DNA of 64,000 bases from Capnocytophaga sp. oral taxon 878 (GTDB lineage: Bacteria > Bacteroidota > Bacteroidia > Flavobacteriales > Flavobacteriaceae): NCBI RefSeq assembly GCF_002999135.1, contig NZ_CP027229.1, positions 124,001 through 188,000 of the forward strand. Direction: 5' to 3'. The notes beneath the pieces were generated by a model that searched no databases, was not told the origin of the DNA, and worked only from the letters and a program-made list of their open reading frames with translations. The position numbers and the translations under genes were made by a program. This document shows positions 43,462 to 52,619 of the stretch, piece after piece; the first letter of the stretch is position 1, and every line of letters starts with the position of its first letter.

Positions 43462-45826
43462 TAACGCTCACTGAGCTGAAACTCATAGCCAAAGCTCCTA
43501 TCATGGGTGATAGAAGTATACCAAATATAGGGTATAATACTCCAGCAGCTATTGGTATACCTACTGTGTTGTACACTAAGGCGAAGAAAAGGTTCTGACG
43601 TATATTCTTCATCACAGCATAACTTAGTTTTTTTGCTTTTACAATACCCTTAAGGTCTCCTTTTACTAAGGTAATTCCAGCACTTTCAATGGCTATATCT
43701 GTGCCAGTACCCATAGCAATTCCCACATTGGCTTTTGCTAAGGCAGGTGCATCATTCATTCCATCTCCTGCCATTGCTACTATTTTTCCTTCACTCTGTA
43801 GGCGGGTAATTTCTTCTTGTTTCTGTTGTGGCAACATAGCAGCTTTGTAATTATCTAGGCCTATTTCTTTAGCCACAGCAGCAGCTGTTAAGGCATTATC
43901 ACCAGTAAGCATTACTATTTCAACCCCTAAGTTGTGCAATTCACTTAAAGCTTCTATGGTAGTAGATTTTACCCTATCAGCAATACCAACAGCTCCTATT
44001 ATAGTTTCATTATCAGCTACTAAAGAAACCGTTTTGCCTTCCTGCCGCATAGCATTTACTTTCTCTTCTATTTCACCCAGAATAGTAATTCCTACTTCTT
44101 TTAATAGCTGCTCATTACCAAAATAGTAAGTCTTTTTTTCATAATTTGCTTTTACTCCTTTACCAGCAACCGATTGAAATTCAGTAAAGGGTAGGGGAGT
44201 AGCATCTAGTGCCTTTGTGTATGCATTAGTAGCTTTTGCAAGAGGGTGCTCACTATATCTATTAAGGTTATAAAGAATATTCAAAAGTTCTTTTTCAGTA
44301 GTATTGCCAAAAGTGTATATATCACTTACTGTAGGTTTCCCTTCGGTAAGTGTTCCTGTTTTATCTATCACTAAAGTATCTACTTGACTCATTACTTCAA
44401 GGGCTTCAGCATTTTTAATAAGGATACCATGCTGTGCTCCTTTACCCACTCCAACCATAACCGACATAGGGGTGGCTAAGCCCAACGCACAAGGACAAGC
44501 TATGATAAGGACGGCTACAGCATTCAGTAGTGCGTATACATAAGCATTTTCACCTCCAAAAATTATCCATAATACAAAGGTAAGTGCTGAAATTCCTATC
44601 ACTATAGGCACAAAATAGGCTGCTATACGGTCTGCTAATTGTTGTATAGGAGCACGGCTGTTGCTAGCTTCTTGTACTAATTGTACTATTTGAGATAAAA
44701 GCGTATCTCTGCCCACCTTTTCAGCTCGCATTACAAAGGTATGACTACCATTCAGTGTGCCTGCCGACACTTGGCTACCTACTTCTTTATCAACAGGAAT
44801 AGGCTCTCCTGTAATCATACTTTCATCTATGGTAGTTACACCTTCGGTAATTACTCCATCCACTGGTATTTTCTCTCCAGGCTTTACACGTAGTAAGTCA
44901 CCAATAACAACATCTTCCACTGGTACTTCTACCTCATTGTTATGTGTAATTTTAGTAGCTTTATTAGGGGCTAAGTTCAGCAGTAGTTTAATAGCTCCTT
45001 GTGTTTTGTTATGAGCATCAGCTTCCATAACTTGTCCTAAGAGGACTAAGGTAAGAATAACAGTAGCAGCCTCAAAATAGAGGTGTACATTCCCGTGTTC
45101 TTTGAACTGTTCAGGGAACATATCAGGAACCAATAACGCTATTACGCTAAAACCCCACGCTACTCCAGCTCCTATACCTATTAGGGTAAACATATTAAAG
45201 CGCAGCGTTTTAATACTACGCCACGCTCTTATAAAAAATATGTTACAAAAATAAAATACTACAGGAACCGATAGGGCAAACTGCACCCAGTTCCACCCTT
45301 TTACGGGCATTAGTCTGTATAGCGGATTGTTATGCCACATTCCGCTCATAGCAATGATAAAAATAGGTAGTGTGAAAGCTACAGCCCCCCAGAAGTGTTT
45401 ACGTAGTTTTGTACGTTTTATGTCTTCAGTTTTTCCTTCTTGTTCTGAAGATGAGGTAGGCACTTCTACCAAGTCCATACCACATACAGGGCAATCACCA
45501 GGATGGTTATAAGTTTTATCACCCTCGCAGTGCATAGGGCAGTAAAACACACCAATCTTAGAGTGTCCCTCAGTGGGGGTGTTAGCTATAGTTATACTTT
45601 CTTTATGATCTTTTTTTTCTAGGTTGGAGGGGTCTCCTATACTGTAATGAGTACCCTCCAACGCTTTTTGTAAAATTTCTAAAGGAATTTCGGTCTCTGC
45701 TTCAATAATTGCCTTTTTAGTGTCAAAACTAACTGAAACAGCTGTTACTCCTTGAACAGTAGCCAATTTGTTTTGTACAGTAGTAGCACATCCGGAGCAG
45801 CCCATACCTTCTACAGTGTATTCCAT
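43424..45826 (-). CDS. copA: Copper-translocating P-type ATPase
   Basis: The 800-residue inner-membrane exporter contains an N-terminal HMA domain (GMGCSGCATTVQNKL), a heavy-metal-binding YHS-like segment (FYCPMHCEGDKTYNHPGDCP then VCGMDLV), eight membrane helices with CPC (IIACPCALGLATP), the TGEP actuator (MITGEPIPVDKE), DKTGTLTEGKP, the SEHPLAKA HP motif and AGDGMNDAPALAKANV. All catalytic motifs are present. It lies 7 nt after the OmpA-family gene and overlaps bioF tail to tail. Confidence 0.95.
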   Translation of the reverse strand: MEYTVEGMGCSGCATTVQNKLATVQGVTAVSVSFDTKKAIIEAETEIPLEILQKALEGTHYSIGDPSNLEKKDHKESITIANTPTEGHSKIGVFYCPMHCEGDKTYNHPGDCPVCGMDLVEVPTSSSEQEGKTEDIKRTKLRKHFWGAVAFTLPIFIIAMSGMWHNNPLYRLMPVKGWNWVQFALSVPVVFYFCNIFFIRAWRSIKTLRFNMFTLIGIGAGVAWGFSVIALLVPDMFPEQFKEHGNVHLYFEAATVILTLVLLGQVMEADAHNKTQGAIKLLLNLAPNKATKITHNNEVEVPVEDVVIGDLLRVKPGEKIPVDGVITEGVTTIDESMITGEPIPVDKEVGSQVSAGTLNGSHTFVMRAEKVGRDTLLSQIVQLVQEASNSRAPIQQLADRIAAYFVPIVIGISALTFVLWIIFGGENAYVYALLNAVAVLIIACPCALGLATPMSVMVGVGKGAQHGILIKNAEALEVMSQVDTLVIDKTGTLTEGKPTVSDIYTFGNTTEKELLNILYNLNRYSEHPLAKATNAYTKALDATPLPFTEFQSVAGKGVKANYEKKTYYFGNEQLLKEVGITILGEIEEKVNAMRQEGKTVSLVADNETIIGAVGIADRVKSTTIEALSELHNLGVEIVMLTGDNALTAAAVAKEIGLDNYKAAMLPQQKQEEITRLQSEGKIVAMAGDGMNDAPALAKANVGIAMGTGTDIAIESAGITLVKGDLKGIVKAKKLSYAVMKNIRQNLFFALVYNTVGIPIAAGVLYPIFGILLSPMIGALAMSFSSVSVISNALRLRRLKL

Positions 45827-45833
45827 ATTATAT

Positions 45834-46811
45834 TTATTTAATAATAACCAAAATCTCTACCCTTCTTGCTGTCGAAGCATTTGCATTTTTATCTATTCCT
45901 TTAAAAGCTGTTAGTATACGTTCAGCTTCAATTCCTTTTGCTTGCAATAATTTTGATACGTTTATGGATCGTTGCATCGAAAGGTAATTGTTATAATCTG
46001 CGCCACCTACGTTACTAGCATACCCTTCCAAAAGTACTGAAAGTTCTGGATGAGCTTTAAGTAATGCTACCGCTTCGTCTATCCCTTCTATATTTTGAGG
46101 TTGTGGAGTAGCCGAGTTATTAGCAAAATAGATAAAACTTGTCTTATACTTTCTATTAGCAAGAATAAGCTCTAACTCCATACGTCTTTCAGGTGAAATT
46201 ACGGTAGGAGTAGTTGTAGGTTGTGCTACAACTGCTGTCCTTACTCCTGTAGCTATACTGCTTACAGTAGTTGTATTAACCCCAGCATTAGGCACCTCTT
46301 TTTGTGAGTTTTTAGCCAAAACAGCTCCAGTACCTACCGCCAAGGCTGCCATAAGTGCTTGCTGTTGTTGTCTTAATTGCTGAATAGATGCCGATAAATC
46401 TGCCAACTGCTGTTGTAAGGCAGTTGTATTTTGTGCAGGGATGTTTTGTACTATAACGCTTGTAGGCGAATATACAGTTTGTGTTTGCACACCTTGTTTA
46501 GCGTTAGGTGGGTACATCACTACAGTGGGGGTAGCAGTGCTAATATATTGTGTGGTAATATATTTATGTAGCACCTCTTGTCTAATAATGCCCTCTTGAG
46601 TTGTACTTTCAGTACCTTTCAGTAAGCTATCCAATTTCTTATCTCTAATTGATTGTATTTCTGCTCGCGCTATCTGCTCCAAAAGGTACTTCAGTTCATC
46701 AGTAGTCATTACTATTTCTGTTTTGGTTGGCGTAGGTTTTACCTGCGCCAACCCATAGTTACCCACCAACAGTAATAATAATAATACTATTTGATACGTT
46801 TGTTTTATCAT
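45834..46811 (-). CDS. OmpA-family outer membrane protein
   Basis: The 325-residue product has a signal peptide (..LLVGNYGLAQ), a Gln-rich helical middle (QQLADLSASIQQLRQQQQAL) and a C-terminal OmpA-like peptidoglycan-binding domain: SFIYFANNSATPQPQ, VLLEGYASNVGGADYNNYLS and the RRVEI end. No N-terminal beta-barrel is evident, so it may act as a periplasmic or peptidoglycan-anchored partner of the barrel encoded 12 nt upstream. Confidence 0.82.
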   Translation of the reverse strand: MIKQTYQIVLLLLLLVGNYGLAQVKPTPTKTEIVMTTDELKYLLEQIARAEIQSIRDKKLDSLLKGTESTTQEGIIRQEVLHKYITTQYISTATPTVVMYPPNAKQGVQTQTVYSPTSVIVQNIPAQNTTALQQQLADLSASIQQLRQQQQALMAALAVGTGAVLAKNSQKEVPNAGVNTTTVSSIATGVRTAVVAQPTTTPTVISPERRMELELILANRKYKTSFIYFANNSATPQPQNIEGIDEAVALLKAHPELSVLLEGYASNVGGADYNNYLSMQRSINVSKLLQAKGIEAERILTAFKGIDKNANASTARRVEILVIIK

Positions 46812-46823
46812 CTGTTAGAAAAT

Positions 46824-48503
46824 TTAAGGTTGAGTAGTAGTGCTAATAGTCCCTGTTGTAGCAGGTAACGTTATTACTGGTTGAACAGCTGGCTGTTTTA
46901 ACTCTAACAATAATTTTTCAAGACGATCTATACGTTGGTCAGTACTTTTACCTTCTCCTTCTTTTACACTTTTCACTACATTATCTATCAGTGTTTGCAA
47001 TTCTTCAGGAGTCATACGTACCAAGCGCACTTGTTCTACCGACATATAAGGGATGTTCTCAGCAGCATATTGGTTGCGCAAAGTTTCCCACTGTTGTTTT
47101 TCTTTTAGCAAGCGTTGTGCATTAGCGTTATCGCCATTCTGCAATGCCAATTGTATTTGTTTCTCTACTCCTGTTATTTGCTCATTGTAGTAAGCCAAAG
47201 TTTTTTGTTTTTGTGTCAAAGGGGTAGTAGTTTTATTAATATTATTTGCAGCTACGGTAGTAGTGCTTGCTGTTTCTGTTACATCAGTGTAAGGAGTATA
47301 TACTTCAGTGTGATTACTTTTAGCCAATTTAATACGGATACCAGCTTGGTAAAAAGTATTCTTTTGAAGTTTATTAGCCGATTTAAGAGCCGCTGTAGCA
47401 TCGTCCGATTGAGTGCTGAAAAGCAAGTTAGCTACCCCAAATAATTCAACATGCTTACCCAACGGAATAGCCAAACCTACCCCTCCTTTAGCAAAAATAC
47501 CCGATTTGTTGCTTCCAGTGCTAGTTCTTCCTACATAGTTGCTACCTACATTCATATAGCCAGCCCCTACCGATACGTAAGGAACTACACCGTTTGATAT
47601 ATTTAAGCGCGCCAAAAAGTCACCTCCATATAATGATAGTTTATCAAAGTTAGTGCTTATCTTTTCATTTTCCATAGCCTGATAATAATAACCACGGATA
47701 CCAATATATTCAGTGAAATCAAATCCAGCCGATACCCCGCCCAAGTAAGTGTCACGCAAATTGCTATCACCACTAAAGTTCAAATAACCCAAAGACGGTT
47801 CCAATACCACTTTAAAGCTCTTTAAGTTAGTGTATGAGTGATCTAATTCTGTTAGCTCATTAGGGTTGCGCCCTCCTAAGTACAGTTGTAAGCCAGCACC
47901 CACACTCCATGCGAACATATCCTTCTCATTTACATTGTTGCTCACCCATTGGTTGTAAGCACTAGTGCGTGCCTCCGATGATTTGTGCAGCAGGTTCGAA
48001 GCATCAAAGTTAAAGCGTGTAGCCTTAGCCTCTAAGTTCAAGGTAAGTCTTCTAGTCAAGTTAAATTTAGCTCCCAATCCCAAACCAAAAAACACCTGCT
48101 CTTCACTTAGGTTGTTAGCTTTAACTGTTTGCACTCCCGAGCCCAGAGTAACATAAGGCTGGAATGAATAAGCCAACGGAATATTCCCTTTCAGTTCACC
48201 TCCCCAACGGTGTACATTTACATTCGTAGCTTCAAAAACCGATGCAATAGCATCAGGAGCCGAAAATCCATCTATCTTTGATTTCAAACCTATCGACTGT
48301 CTGTATGACCCTAGCAATTCAATATTCCTGCCAAAACCAAAGCCTACCGAACCGCCAGCCATAAACCCATTAGTAATACCAGCCTGTTTGTGCCACCACA
48401 CATAGTCTGCTGTAGGCGCTACCGCAAAGCTAATATCCTTCACCTGAGCCGTAATTACGCTCGACACCAAAAGAGATGTAATAGTAAAAAAGTATTTTTT
48501 CAT
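46824..48503 (-). CDS. Outer-membrane beta-barrel protein with C-terminal coiled region
   Basis: The 559-residue product has a signal peptide (..LLVSSVITAQ). Two related barrel-like segments (each about 190 residues, e.g. LPLAYSFQPYVTLGSGVQTV and NISNGVVPYVSVGAGYMNVG) suggest an internal duplication of a small barrel. A charged C-terminal region (from about 400) has coiled-coil character and the QVRLVRMTPEELQTLIDNVV segment. It is the first gene of the barrel-OmpA-copA run and has a consensus promoter. Confidence 0.75.
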   Translation of the reverse strand: MKKYFFTITSLLVSSVITAQVKDISFAVAPTADYVWWHKQAGITNGFMAGGSVGFGFGRNIELLGSYRQSIGLKSKIDGFSAPDAIASVFEATNVNVHRWGGELKGNIPLAYSFQPYVTLGSGVQTVKANNLSEEQVFFGLGLGAKFNLTRRLTLNLEAKATRFNFDASNLLHKSSEARTSAYNQWVSNNVNEKDMFAWSVGAGLQLYLGGRNPNELTELDHSYTNLKSFKVVLEPSLGYLNFSGDSNLRDTYLGGVSAGFDFTEYIGIRGYYYQAMENEKISTNFDKLSLYGGDFLARLNISNGVVPYVSVGAGYMNVGSNYVGRTSTGSNKSGIFAKGGVGLAIPLGKHVELFGVANLLFSTQSDDATAALKSANKLQKNTFYQAGIRIKLAKSNHTEVYTPYTDVTETASTTTVAANNINKTTTPLTQKQKTLAYYNEQITGVEKQIQLALQNGDNANAQRLLKEKQQWETLRNQYAAENIPYMSVEQVRLVRMTPEELQTLIDNVVKSVKEGEGKSTDQRIDRLEKLLLELKQPAVQPVITLPATTGTISTTTQP

Positions 48504-48532
48504 TTTTTATAAATTATTTAAATTTCCAAATG

Positions 48533-48562
48533 CAAAAGTACGAATAATTTCCTAATAACCAA
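48533..48562 (-). promoter_or_regulatory. Promoter of the barrel-OmpA-copA run
   Basis: Minus strand: TTG (48560-48562), a 19-nt spacer and TACTTTTG (48533-48540), 30 nt before the ATG. Confidence 0.78.
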
Positions 48563-48668
48563 AAAAGCATATCATATTTTTTTGTTTCACCTCCATTCCA
48601 CCTCCATTCCATTATCCTTTGCCCCTCAACCAGAAAAATACTACCCTCCAGTTCACCTTAACCCCGAA

Positions 48669-48802
48669 CGAACGAATAACGAAGGATAAACGAAGGATAA
48701 ACGAAGGATAGTCAGCGAGCTGGCGCAGCTGAGTATGTCGTGAAGGATAGTCAGCGAGCTGGCGCAGCTGAGTATGTCGCGAAGGATAGTCAGCCAGCAG
48801 GT
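48669..48802 (-). repeat. Degenerate intergenic repeat, copy D, with 39-bp palindromic tandem
   Basis: Located in the 428-bp gap 48504-48931. Three 11-bp units plus a partial one (CGAACGAATAA, CGAAGGATAAA twice; 48669-48712) run into a 39-bp unit present 2.3 times (48703-48741, 48742-48780, part to about 48797). The unit contains AGCTGGCGCAGCT (48718-48730, 48757-48769), a 5-bp hairpin with a GCG loop. The flanking blocks of other copies are not clear here. The rest of the gap holds promoters only. Confidence 0.75.
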
Positions 48803-48849
48803 ACCCCCAACTCTCTCCATAGTCTCTTACCTCTTACCTAAATAACCTC

Positions 48850-48879
48850 TTGCTTATTACCAAAAAAATTGTACTTTTG
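48850..48879 (+). promoter_or_regulatory. Promoter of the accessory cluster
   Basis: TTG (48850-48852), a 19-nt spacer and TACTTTTG (48872-48879), 52 nt before the ATG. Confidence 0.75.
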
Positions 48880-48931
48880 CCACATATAAAACTATAAATC
48901 CACATCCCTCATAACACTTTACACTCAAGTA

Positions 48932-49549
48932 ATGCAATACCCAAAACAAATACAAACCCTCAAAACCCAACTTGCCCTTCCCTTGCAGAAAGCCAAAACC
49001 CTATTAGAGCAAACTGCAGGTGATATCCCCGCCGCCATAGCCCTCTATCACCAAGAAAATATAGCCACTATAATGGCAGAAACCGAGTGCGAACATTGGG
49101 AAGCCGAAAATGTATATGAGCGTTTCAGTCAGAATGTCGAAAAGGCTGTAAAACACATTTTTAGCACTTCACTAACTATAAGTGTTGAAGATAAAAGAGA
49201 TACCACCGAAAGAGGTATGGGCTATCTCATCAGTGCCTTAGATGCCAATTTGAACAATCTGTCCAAGCGTTCTATCTTCATCCCAATAGAAGATTTTGAT
49301 AAGTATCTTTTAAAAAATTTCAAGTCCGTATTTCCCCTATACCAACCCCAGTGTAACAAAGTCGAAAACTATTTCAATTGTACAACCAGCAATGTCTTTG
49401 ACTCTACCACGTGCCGAAAAATCATTGCACAACTGCGCCAACATACATTTACCGATGATAAAGTAAAGATTTTTATACAGAAAGTCATTGCCAATTTAGA
49501 AGAAAAACTCCTCACCTGCGCCTATATAGAGGTCTATGGGAATATATAA
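48932..49549 (+). CDS. Unknown cytoplasmic protein at the head of the accessory cluster
   Basis: The 205-residue soluble protein has no recognised family. The N-terminal part (KTLLEQTAGDIPAAIALYHQ) resembles the short helical UBA/TS-N type fold used for protein contacts. The rest is helical. It begins a compact plus-strand run (to 53653) whose other members look like immunity-type proteins. It ends 10 nt before the next gene. Confidence 0.6.
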   Translation: MQYPKQIQTLKTQLALPLQKAKTLLEQTAGDIPAAIALYHQENIATIMAETECEHWEAENVYERFSQNVEKAVKHIFSTSLTISVEDKRDTTERGMGYLISALDANLNNLSKRSIFIPIEDFDKYLLKNFKSVFPLYQPQCNKVENYFNCTTSNVFDSTTCRKIIAQLRQHTFTDDKVKIFIQKVIANLEEKLLTCAYIEVYGNI

Positions 49550-49559
49550 AAATAAACAA

Positions 49560-50909
49560 ATGAAAGAACAACTCCACCGCATTCAGCAAAAGCTTGCCCA
49601 AGCCAAAGCCGCCGATAAAGATTTACAAGTATTTGGAGCCGATGCTCATAAGTACCACCTCAACCCGCCCGTAAGCGAGGCGGAAGTCCTTGCCTTTGAA
49701 AAGAAATACGGCGTACAACTCCCCGAATGCTATCGTGCCTTTATGCTTACTGTAGGCGATGCTAAAGCTAAAAAATCAGACTTTATAGCCGGACCTTATT
49801 ACGGCCTGTATGCCTTTGGCACTTCTTTAGATAGCCTACTCTACGAAAAAATAGAAACCTACCTCAAAGCACCTTGCAACCTTTCTCCTGATATGACTCA
49901 AGAAGAATGGGAAACGCTCTCCGATCCACTATTGCCTTCTGAAGAAGAGGAAGAAGAAGACGATGATAAGTATTTTGCCGAACGAGCAAAAGTCTTTGGT
50001 GGGCTTCTGCCTCTGGGGAGTCAGGGCTGTACCTATGAACACGCCTTGGTGCTCAATGGCAAATATGCCGGTCGTGTAGTGAATGTAGATTTAGACCTCG
50101 CGCAACCCAAATTTGCTTTCGAAACCAACTTCTTAGATTGGTACGAACGCTACCTCGATGAGGTCATTTCGGGGCAACTAATAGACGACCGCCCTACGTG
50201 GTTTGGCTACCATCGGGGCGAACCCGCTGAGGTGCTCCTCAATGAATATGAACACACTACCGACCGCAAAACTCAAACCGACTGCCTCGAGGGGGTATAT
50301 CATAAAAAACCACCTTTAGAACCTGCTCTATTAGACAAGATAGAAAAGCTCATTGCCTTAAACAACGACGATAGAGATTTCTTAATTGAAATTCTAAGCC
50401 AATCGTCTTATGAGCGAGCCAAACCTTACTTGCAAGATTTGGTAACCAATGATCCTAAAAAGGTATTTCAGTTCGTATGGTGGTATGCAAAAGACCATTG
50501 TGCCGACTGGGTGTCTGTTGTAAAAGAGCTATTGCCTACCATTACCGACGAAAGAACCTTTGATTTTGCTACCTACCTCCTTACGGAAGGAGATGACAAT
50601 TTCGAGGAAGTGATCCTGCCCTTCACCGATAATGAGAATCTCCAAATACGTAGCACTGCCTACTATACCCTCGGCAAAAGCAAGAAGAAAGAACAATACC
50701 TCGATACCTTTATCAAAGGGCTACAAGAGACCGATACCGGTGTCCTTTGCACAGTTATGCAAGCCCTTTCTGGGGTGGAAGACAAACGCTTATTACCCTA
50801 TTACAAAGCAATAGCCAAACATTTCCCTGAAGAGAAAGACTATGTCCTCTCTAACTTAGAATACCGCTTAGCTTCTTTTGGTCTCACCATTGAAGAAGCA
50901 AGAAAATAA
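49560..50909 (+). CDS. SMI1/KNR4 (SUKH) family protein with HEAT-like repeats
   Basis: The 449-residue protein starts at ATG 49560 (MKEQLHRIQQKLAQAKA); an in-frame ATG 24 nt earlier overlaps the previous gene and is less likely. The N-terminal 190 residues match the SUKH pattern (VSEAEVLAFEKKYGVQLPEC, YRAFMLTVGD, GLLPLGSQGCTYEHALVLNG). A Glu/Asp-rich loop follows. The C-terminal half (from about 230) is HEAT-like (LQDLVTNDPKKVFQFVWWYA, TAYYTLGKSKKKEQYLDTFI). SUKH proteins are widely used as toxin immunity proteins. Confidence 0.78.
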   Translation: MKEQLHRIQQKLAQAKAADKDLQVFGADAHKYHLNPPVSEAEVLAFEKKYGVQLPECYRAFMLTVGDAKAKKSDFIAGPYYGLYAFGTSLDSLLYEKIETYLKAPCNLSPDMTQEEWETLSDPLLPSEEEEEEDDDKYFAERAKVFGGLLPLGSQGCTYEHALVLNGKYAGRVVNVDLDLAQPKFAFETNFLDWYERYLDEVISGQLIDDRPTWFGYHRGEPAEVLLNEYEHTTDRKTQTDCLEGVYHKKPPLEPALLDKIEKLIALNNDDRDFLIEILSQSSYERAKPYLQDLVTNDPKKVFQFVWWYAKDHCADWVSVVKELLPTITDERTFDFATYLLTEGDDNFEEVILPFTDNENLQIRSTAYYTLGKSKKKEQYLDTFIKGLQETDTGVLCTVMQALSGVEDKRLLPYYKAIAKHFPEEKDYVLSNLEYRLASFGLTIEEARK

Positions 50910-50913
50910 GAAG

Positions 50914-51108
50914 ATGGAACTAAAAAAGACCATAGAGAAGCTTTGGATTACTAAACTCCTCGTTGAGGGGTTTAACAAAGCCTTTACCTATAACGAGCAC
51001 TTGGGTTGCTTTTTGCTTTTATTGTTTTTTCTGCTCTTGCTACCTATACTACCGGTGTTGCTACTCGTTCTTTGGTTAGTGAGTTTGTTTAAGAAATTGA
51101 TAAAATAA
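50914..51108 (+). CDS. Small membrane protein
   Basis: A 64-residue protein (MELKKTIEKLWITKLLVEGF..) starting 4 nt after the SUKH gene stop. One or two strong membrane segments (HLGCFLLLLFFLLLLPILPV, then VLWLVSLFKKLIK). No family recognised. Its stop codon abuts the next ATG. Confidence 0.55.
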   Translation: MELKKTIEKLWITKLLVEGFNKAFTYNEHLGCFLLLLFFLLLLPILPVLLLVLWLVSLFKKLIK

Positions 51109-51237
51109 ATGTATTACAAAATATTCGTAAATGATCAAGGAGACAAACCAATATTATTAAATGTTTTGGCAAAAGAGTTCCAAGCGGAAAGTATTCATAT
51201 AAACACACTACTTTTCCCAGCTGGCGCGAGCTTGTAG
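51109..51237 (+). pseudogene. 42-residue ORF ended by a palindromic element
   Basis: The ORF (MYYKIFVNDQGDKPILLNVL..) begins immediately after the previous stop and reads like the start of a normal soluble protein. Its last residues (LFPAGASL) and stop codon come from a GC-rich palindrome (51223-51245). It may be the 5' remnant of a gene cut by that element; the lost part is not visible here. Confidence 0.5.
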
Positions 51238-51245
51238 CTCGTGCC
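51219..51245. repeat. GC-rich palindromic (REP-like) element
   Basis: GGCGCGAGCT (51223-51232), a TGT loop, AGCTCGTGCC (51236-51245): ten pairs including one G.U if transcribed. It starts with AGCTGGCGC, the same 9-mer as the palindrome in copy D (48718). The high GC contrasts with the AT-rich surroundings. Confidence 0.65.
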
Positions 51246-51309
51246 TACCCCCAGCTCTCTTGCCCGTACGGCTCGTACCTTTGCGAGTGGTAAAAAAAAT
51301 AAAGAAACA

Positions 51310-51777
51310 ATGAAAAAATCATTAGAAAACCTTTTAGAAAAGCAAGGTATTACCTTACTCAATACTCTCTCTAAAGAAGAGCGACGCGCTCGTACCGAAA
51401 CTATCAAAGCGCGCTATCGCGAGGCAGGTTATGACGATTTGCCTCACGAACTCGTCACTTTCCTTACCATATTCGACGGCAAGGATATCAAGCGCAACGA
51501 CGGCTATATGGCTTTTATATACTCACAAAACCTCCCTACTCGCCAAGAGATGCTATACTACGAATCCGATGCAGGAGTTACCGAGCTTATTCCCTTTGGC
51601 GATGTCAATGCCGATGAAGTTCTCTGTATCGATAGTGTAGGTAGTGTATGGGGTGTGCTTGACCTTTCCTCTTGGACGCCTCGCAAAACCTATCACTATT
51701 TCTATGGAGGTGACCTCTATACCGCTATTGAAAATATGATCAAAGGCAAAGTAGAAGAAACAATTATACGACCTTAA
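51310..51777 (+). CDS. SUKH-like (SMI1/KNR4) protein
   Basis: The 155-residue protein starts at ATG 51310 (MKKSLENLLEKQGITLL); an in-frame ATG 69 nt upstream would translate the palindromic element and is rejected. Pattern YDDLPHELVTFLTIFDGKDI, GYMAFIYSQ, LIPFGDVNADEVLCIDSVGS and VWGVLDLSSW matches the SUKH fold. A TACCTTTG lies at 51276-51283 but lacks a suitable -33. Immunity-type role is inference. Confidence 0.7.
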   Translation: MKKSLENLLEKQGITLLNTLSKEERRARTETIKARYREAGYDDLPHELVTFLTIFDGKDIKRNDGYMAFIYSQNLPTRQEMLYYESDAGVTELIPFGDVNADEVLCIDSVGSVWGVLDLSSWTPRKTYHYFYGGDLYTAIENMIKGKVEETIIRP

Positions 51778-51789
51778 AAACACAATACT

Positions 51790-52599
51790 ATGGCAATAGA
51801 CGGCGTGAAAATCATAGATAGCGATAGTGGCTACGACATTTACAACAACATCACCGAGCGTTATAAAGATGGTGAGGATGTAGAGAAAATCAGACAAGAT
51901 TGGCTCAATGAGGAAGTTAATTTCTGTATTGATGAATTGTATACTGAAATCTATTGGACGGCTTTTGCGTATTCCCTTTGGAAAATAGGCTATCCAAAAG
52001 ATGAAGTGCGCACCAAAGCTTTGCAACTCATAGAACGAGGAGCAACACCGCTCTGGAATGAGATAGACAGCAAAGCCCAAAAACAACGACAGAAAGCACT
52101 CGACAAGCTCAAACTACAATTGCAAGAGGACAACCCCAAGCCTCTTGTGAAACCTACTCCCAAGAAACCTAAAACACCTTATTTTGAAGTAGGAGATGTG
52201 TTGGCAATAACCATTAGTGATCGTTATGGCATCTGCTTTGTGTCAGCTGTAGAGGTTACTCCCCGAAAAATAGAGTATCATCTTGCTCCTACTCGATATT
52301 TAGCCCCTACTTATCCTACAATGACCGACTTTCTGCAAAGCGAACTCGCCTGTGGGAAAAACAACCAAGATTTTGCCCTCAAAACTGATTGCTGGTTCAA
52401 CCATAAAGATTTAGGAACGATACTGCCTTCCCTTAAAAAAATAGGGACAGTACAGTTGAAACCTTATAGTTTATGGACACTCTCACCCGCTCATAGCATA
52501 GAGGATATCTTTGAAAAAATCATAGAAGACAAAAAATACTTTGGAGGGAAACTCAAGAAAGTAGAGGAGTTGATAGACACTATTAAAGAACAATTATAA
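51790..52599 (+). CDS. Unknown protein with Imm26-like C-terminal domain
   Basis: The 269-residue protein has a helical N-terminal part (to about 90), a Lys/Gln/Pro-rich linker (KPLVKPTPKKPKTP) and a beta-rich C-terminal domain starting YFEVGDVLAITISDRYGICF. The beta domain's opening resembles immunity family Imm26, but only weakly. It is 12 nt downstream of the SUKH-like gene. Confidence 0.5.
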   Translation: MAIDGVKIIDSDSGYDIYNNITERYKDGEDVEKIRQDWLNEEVNFCIDELYTEIYWTAFAYSLWKIGYPKDEVRTKALQLIERGATPLWNEIDSKAQKQRQKALDKLKLQLQEDNPKPLVKPTPKKPKTPYFEVGDVLAITISDRYGICFVSAVEVTPRKIEYHLAPTRYLAPTYPTMTDFLQSELACGKNNQDFALKTDCWFNHKDLGTILPSLKKIGTVQLKPYSLWTLSPAHSIEDIFEKIIEDKKYFGGKLKKVEELIDTIKEQL

Positions 52600-52619
52600 A
52601 ACCTTAAAAAGAAGTTATT

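Noticed and set aside
48718..48769. Palindromes at 48.7 kb as intrinsic terminators
   Set aside because: Stem of only five base pairs, no T-run, and the gap is between divergent genes with nothing to terminate.
51241..51309. N-terminal extension of the SUKH-like protein from ATG 51241
   Set aside because: The 23 residues are encoded by the palindromic element and do not resemble the family; ATG 51310 gives a normal start.
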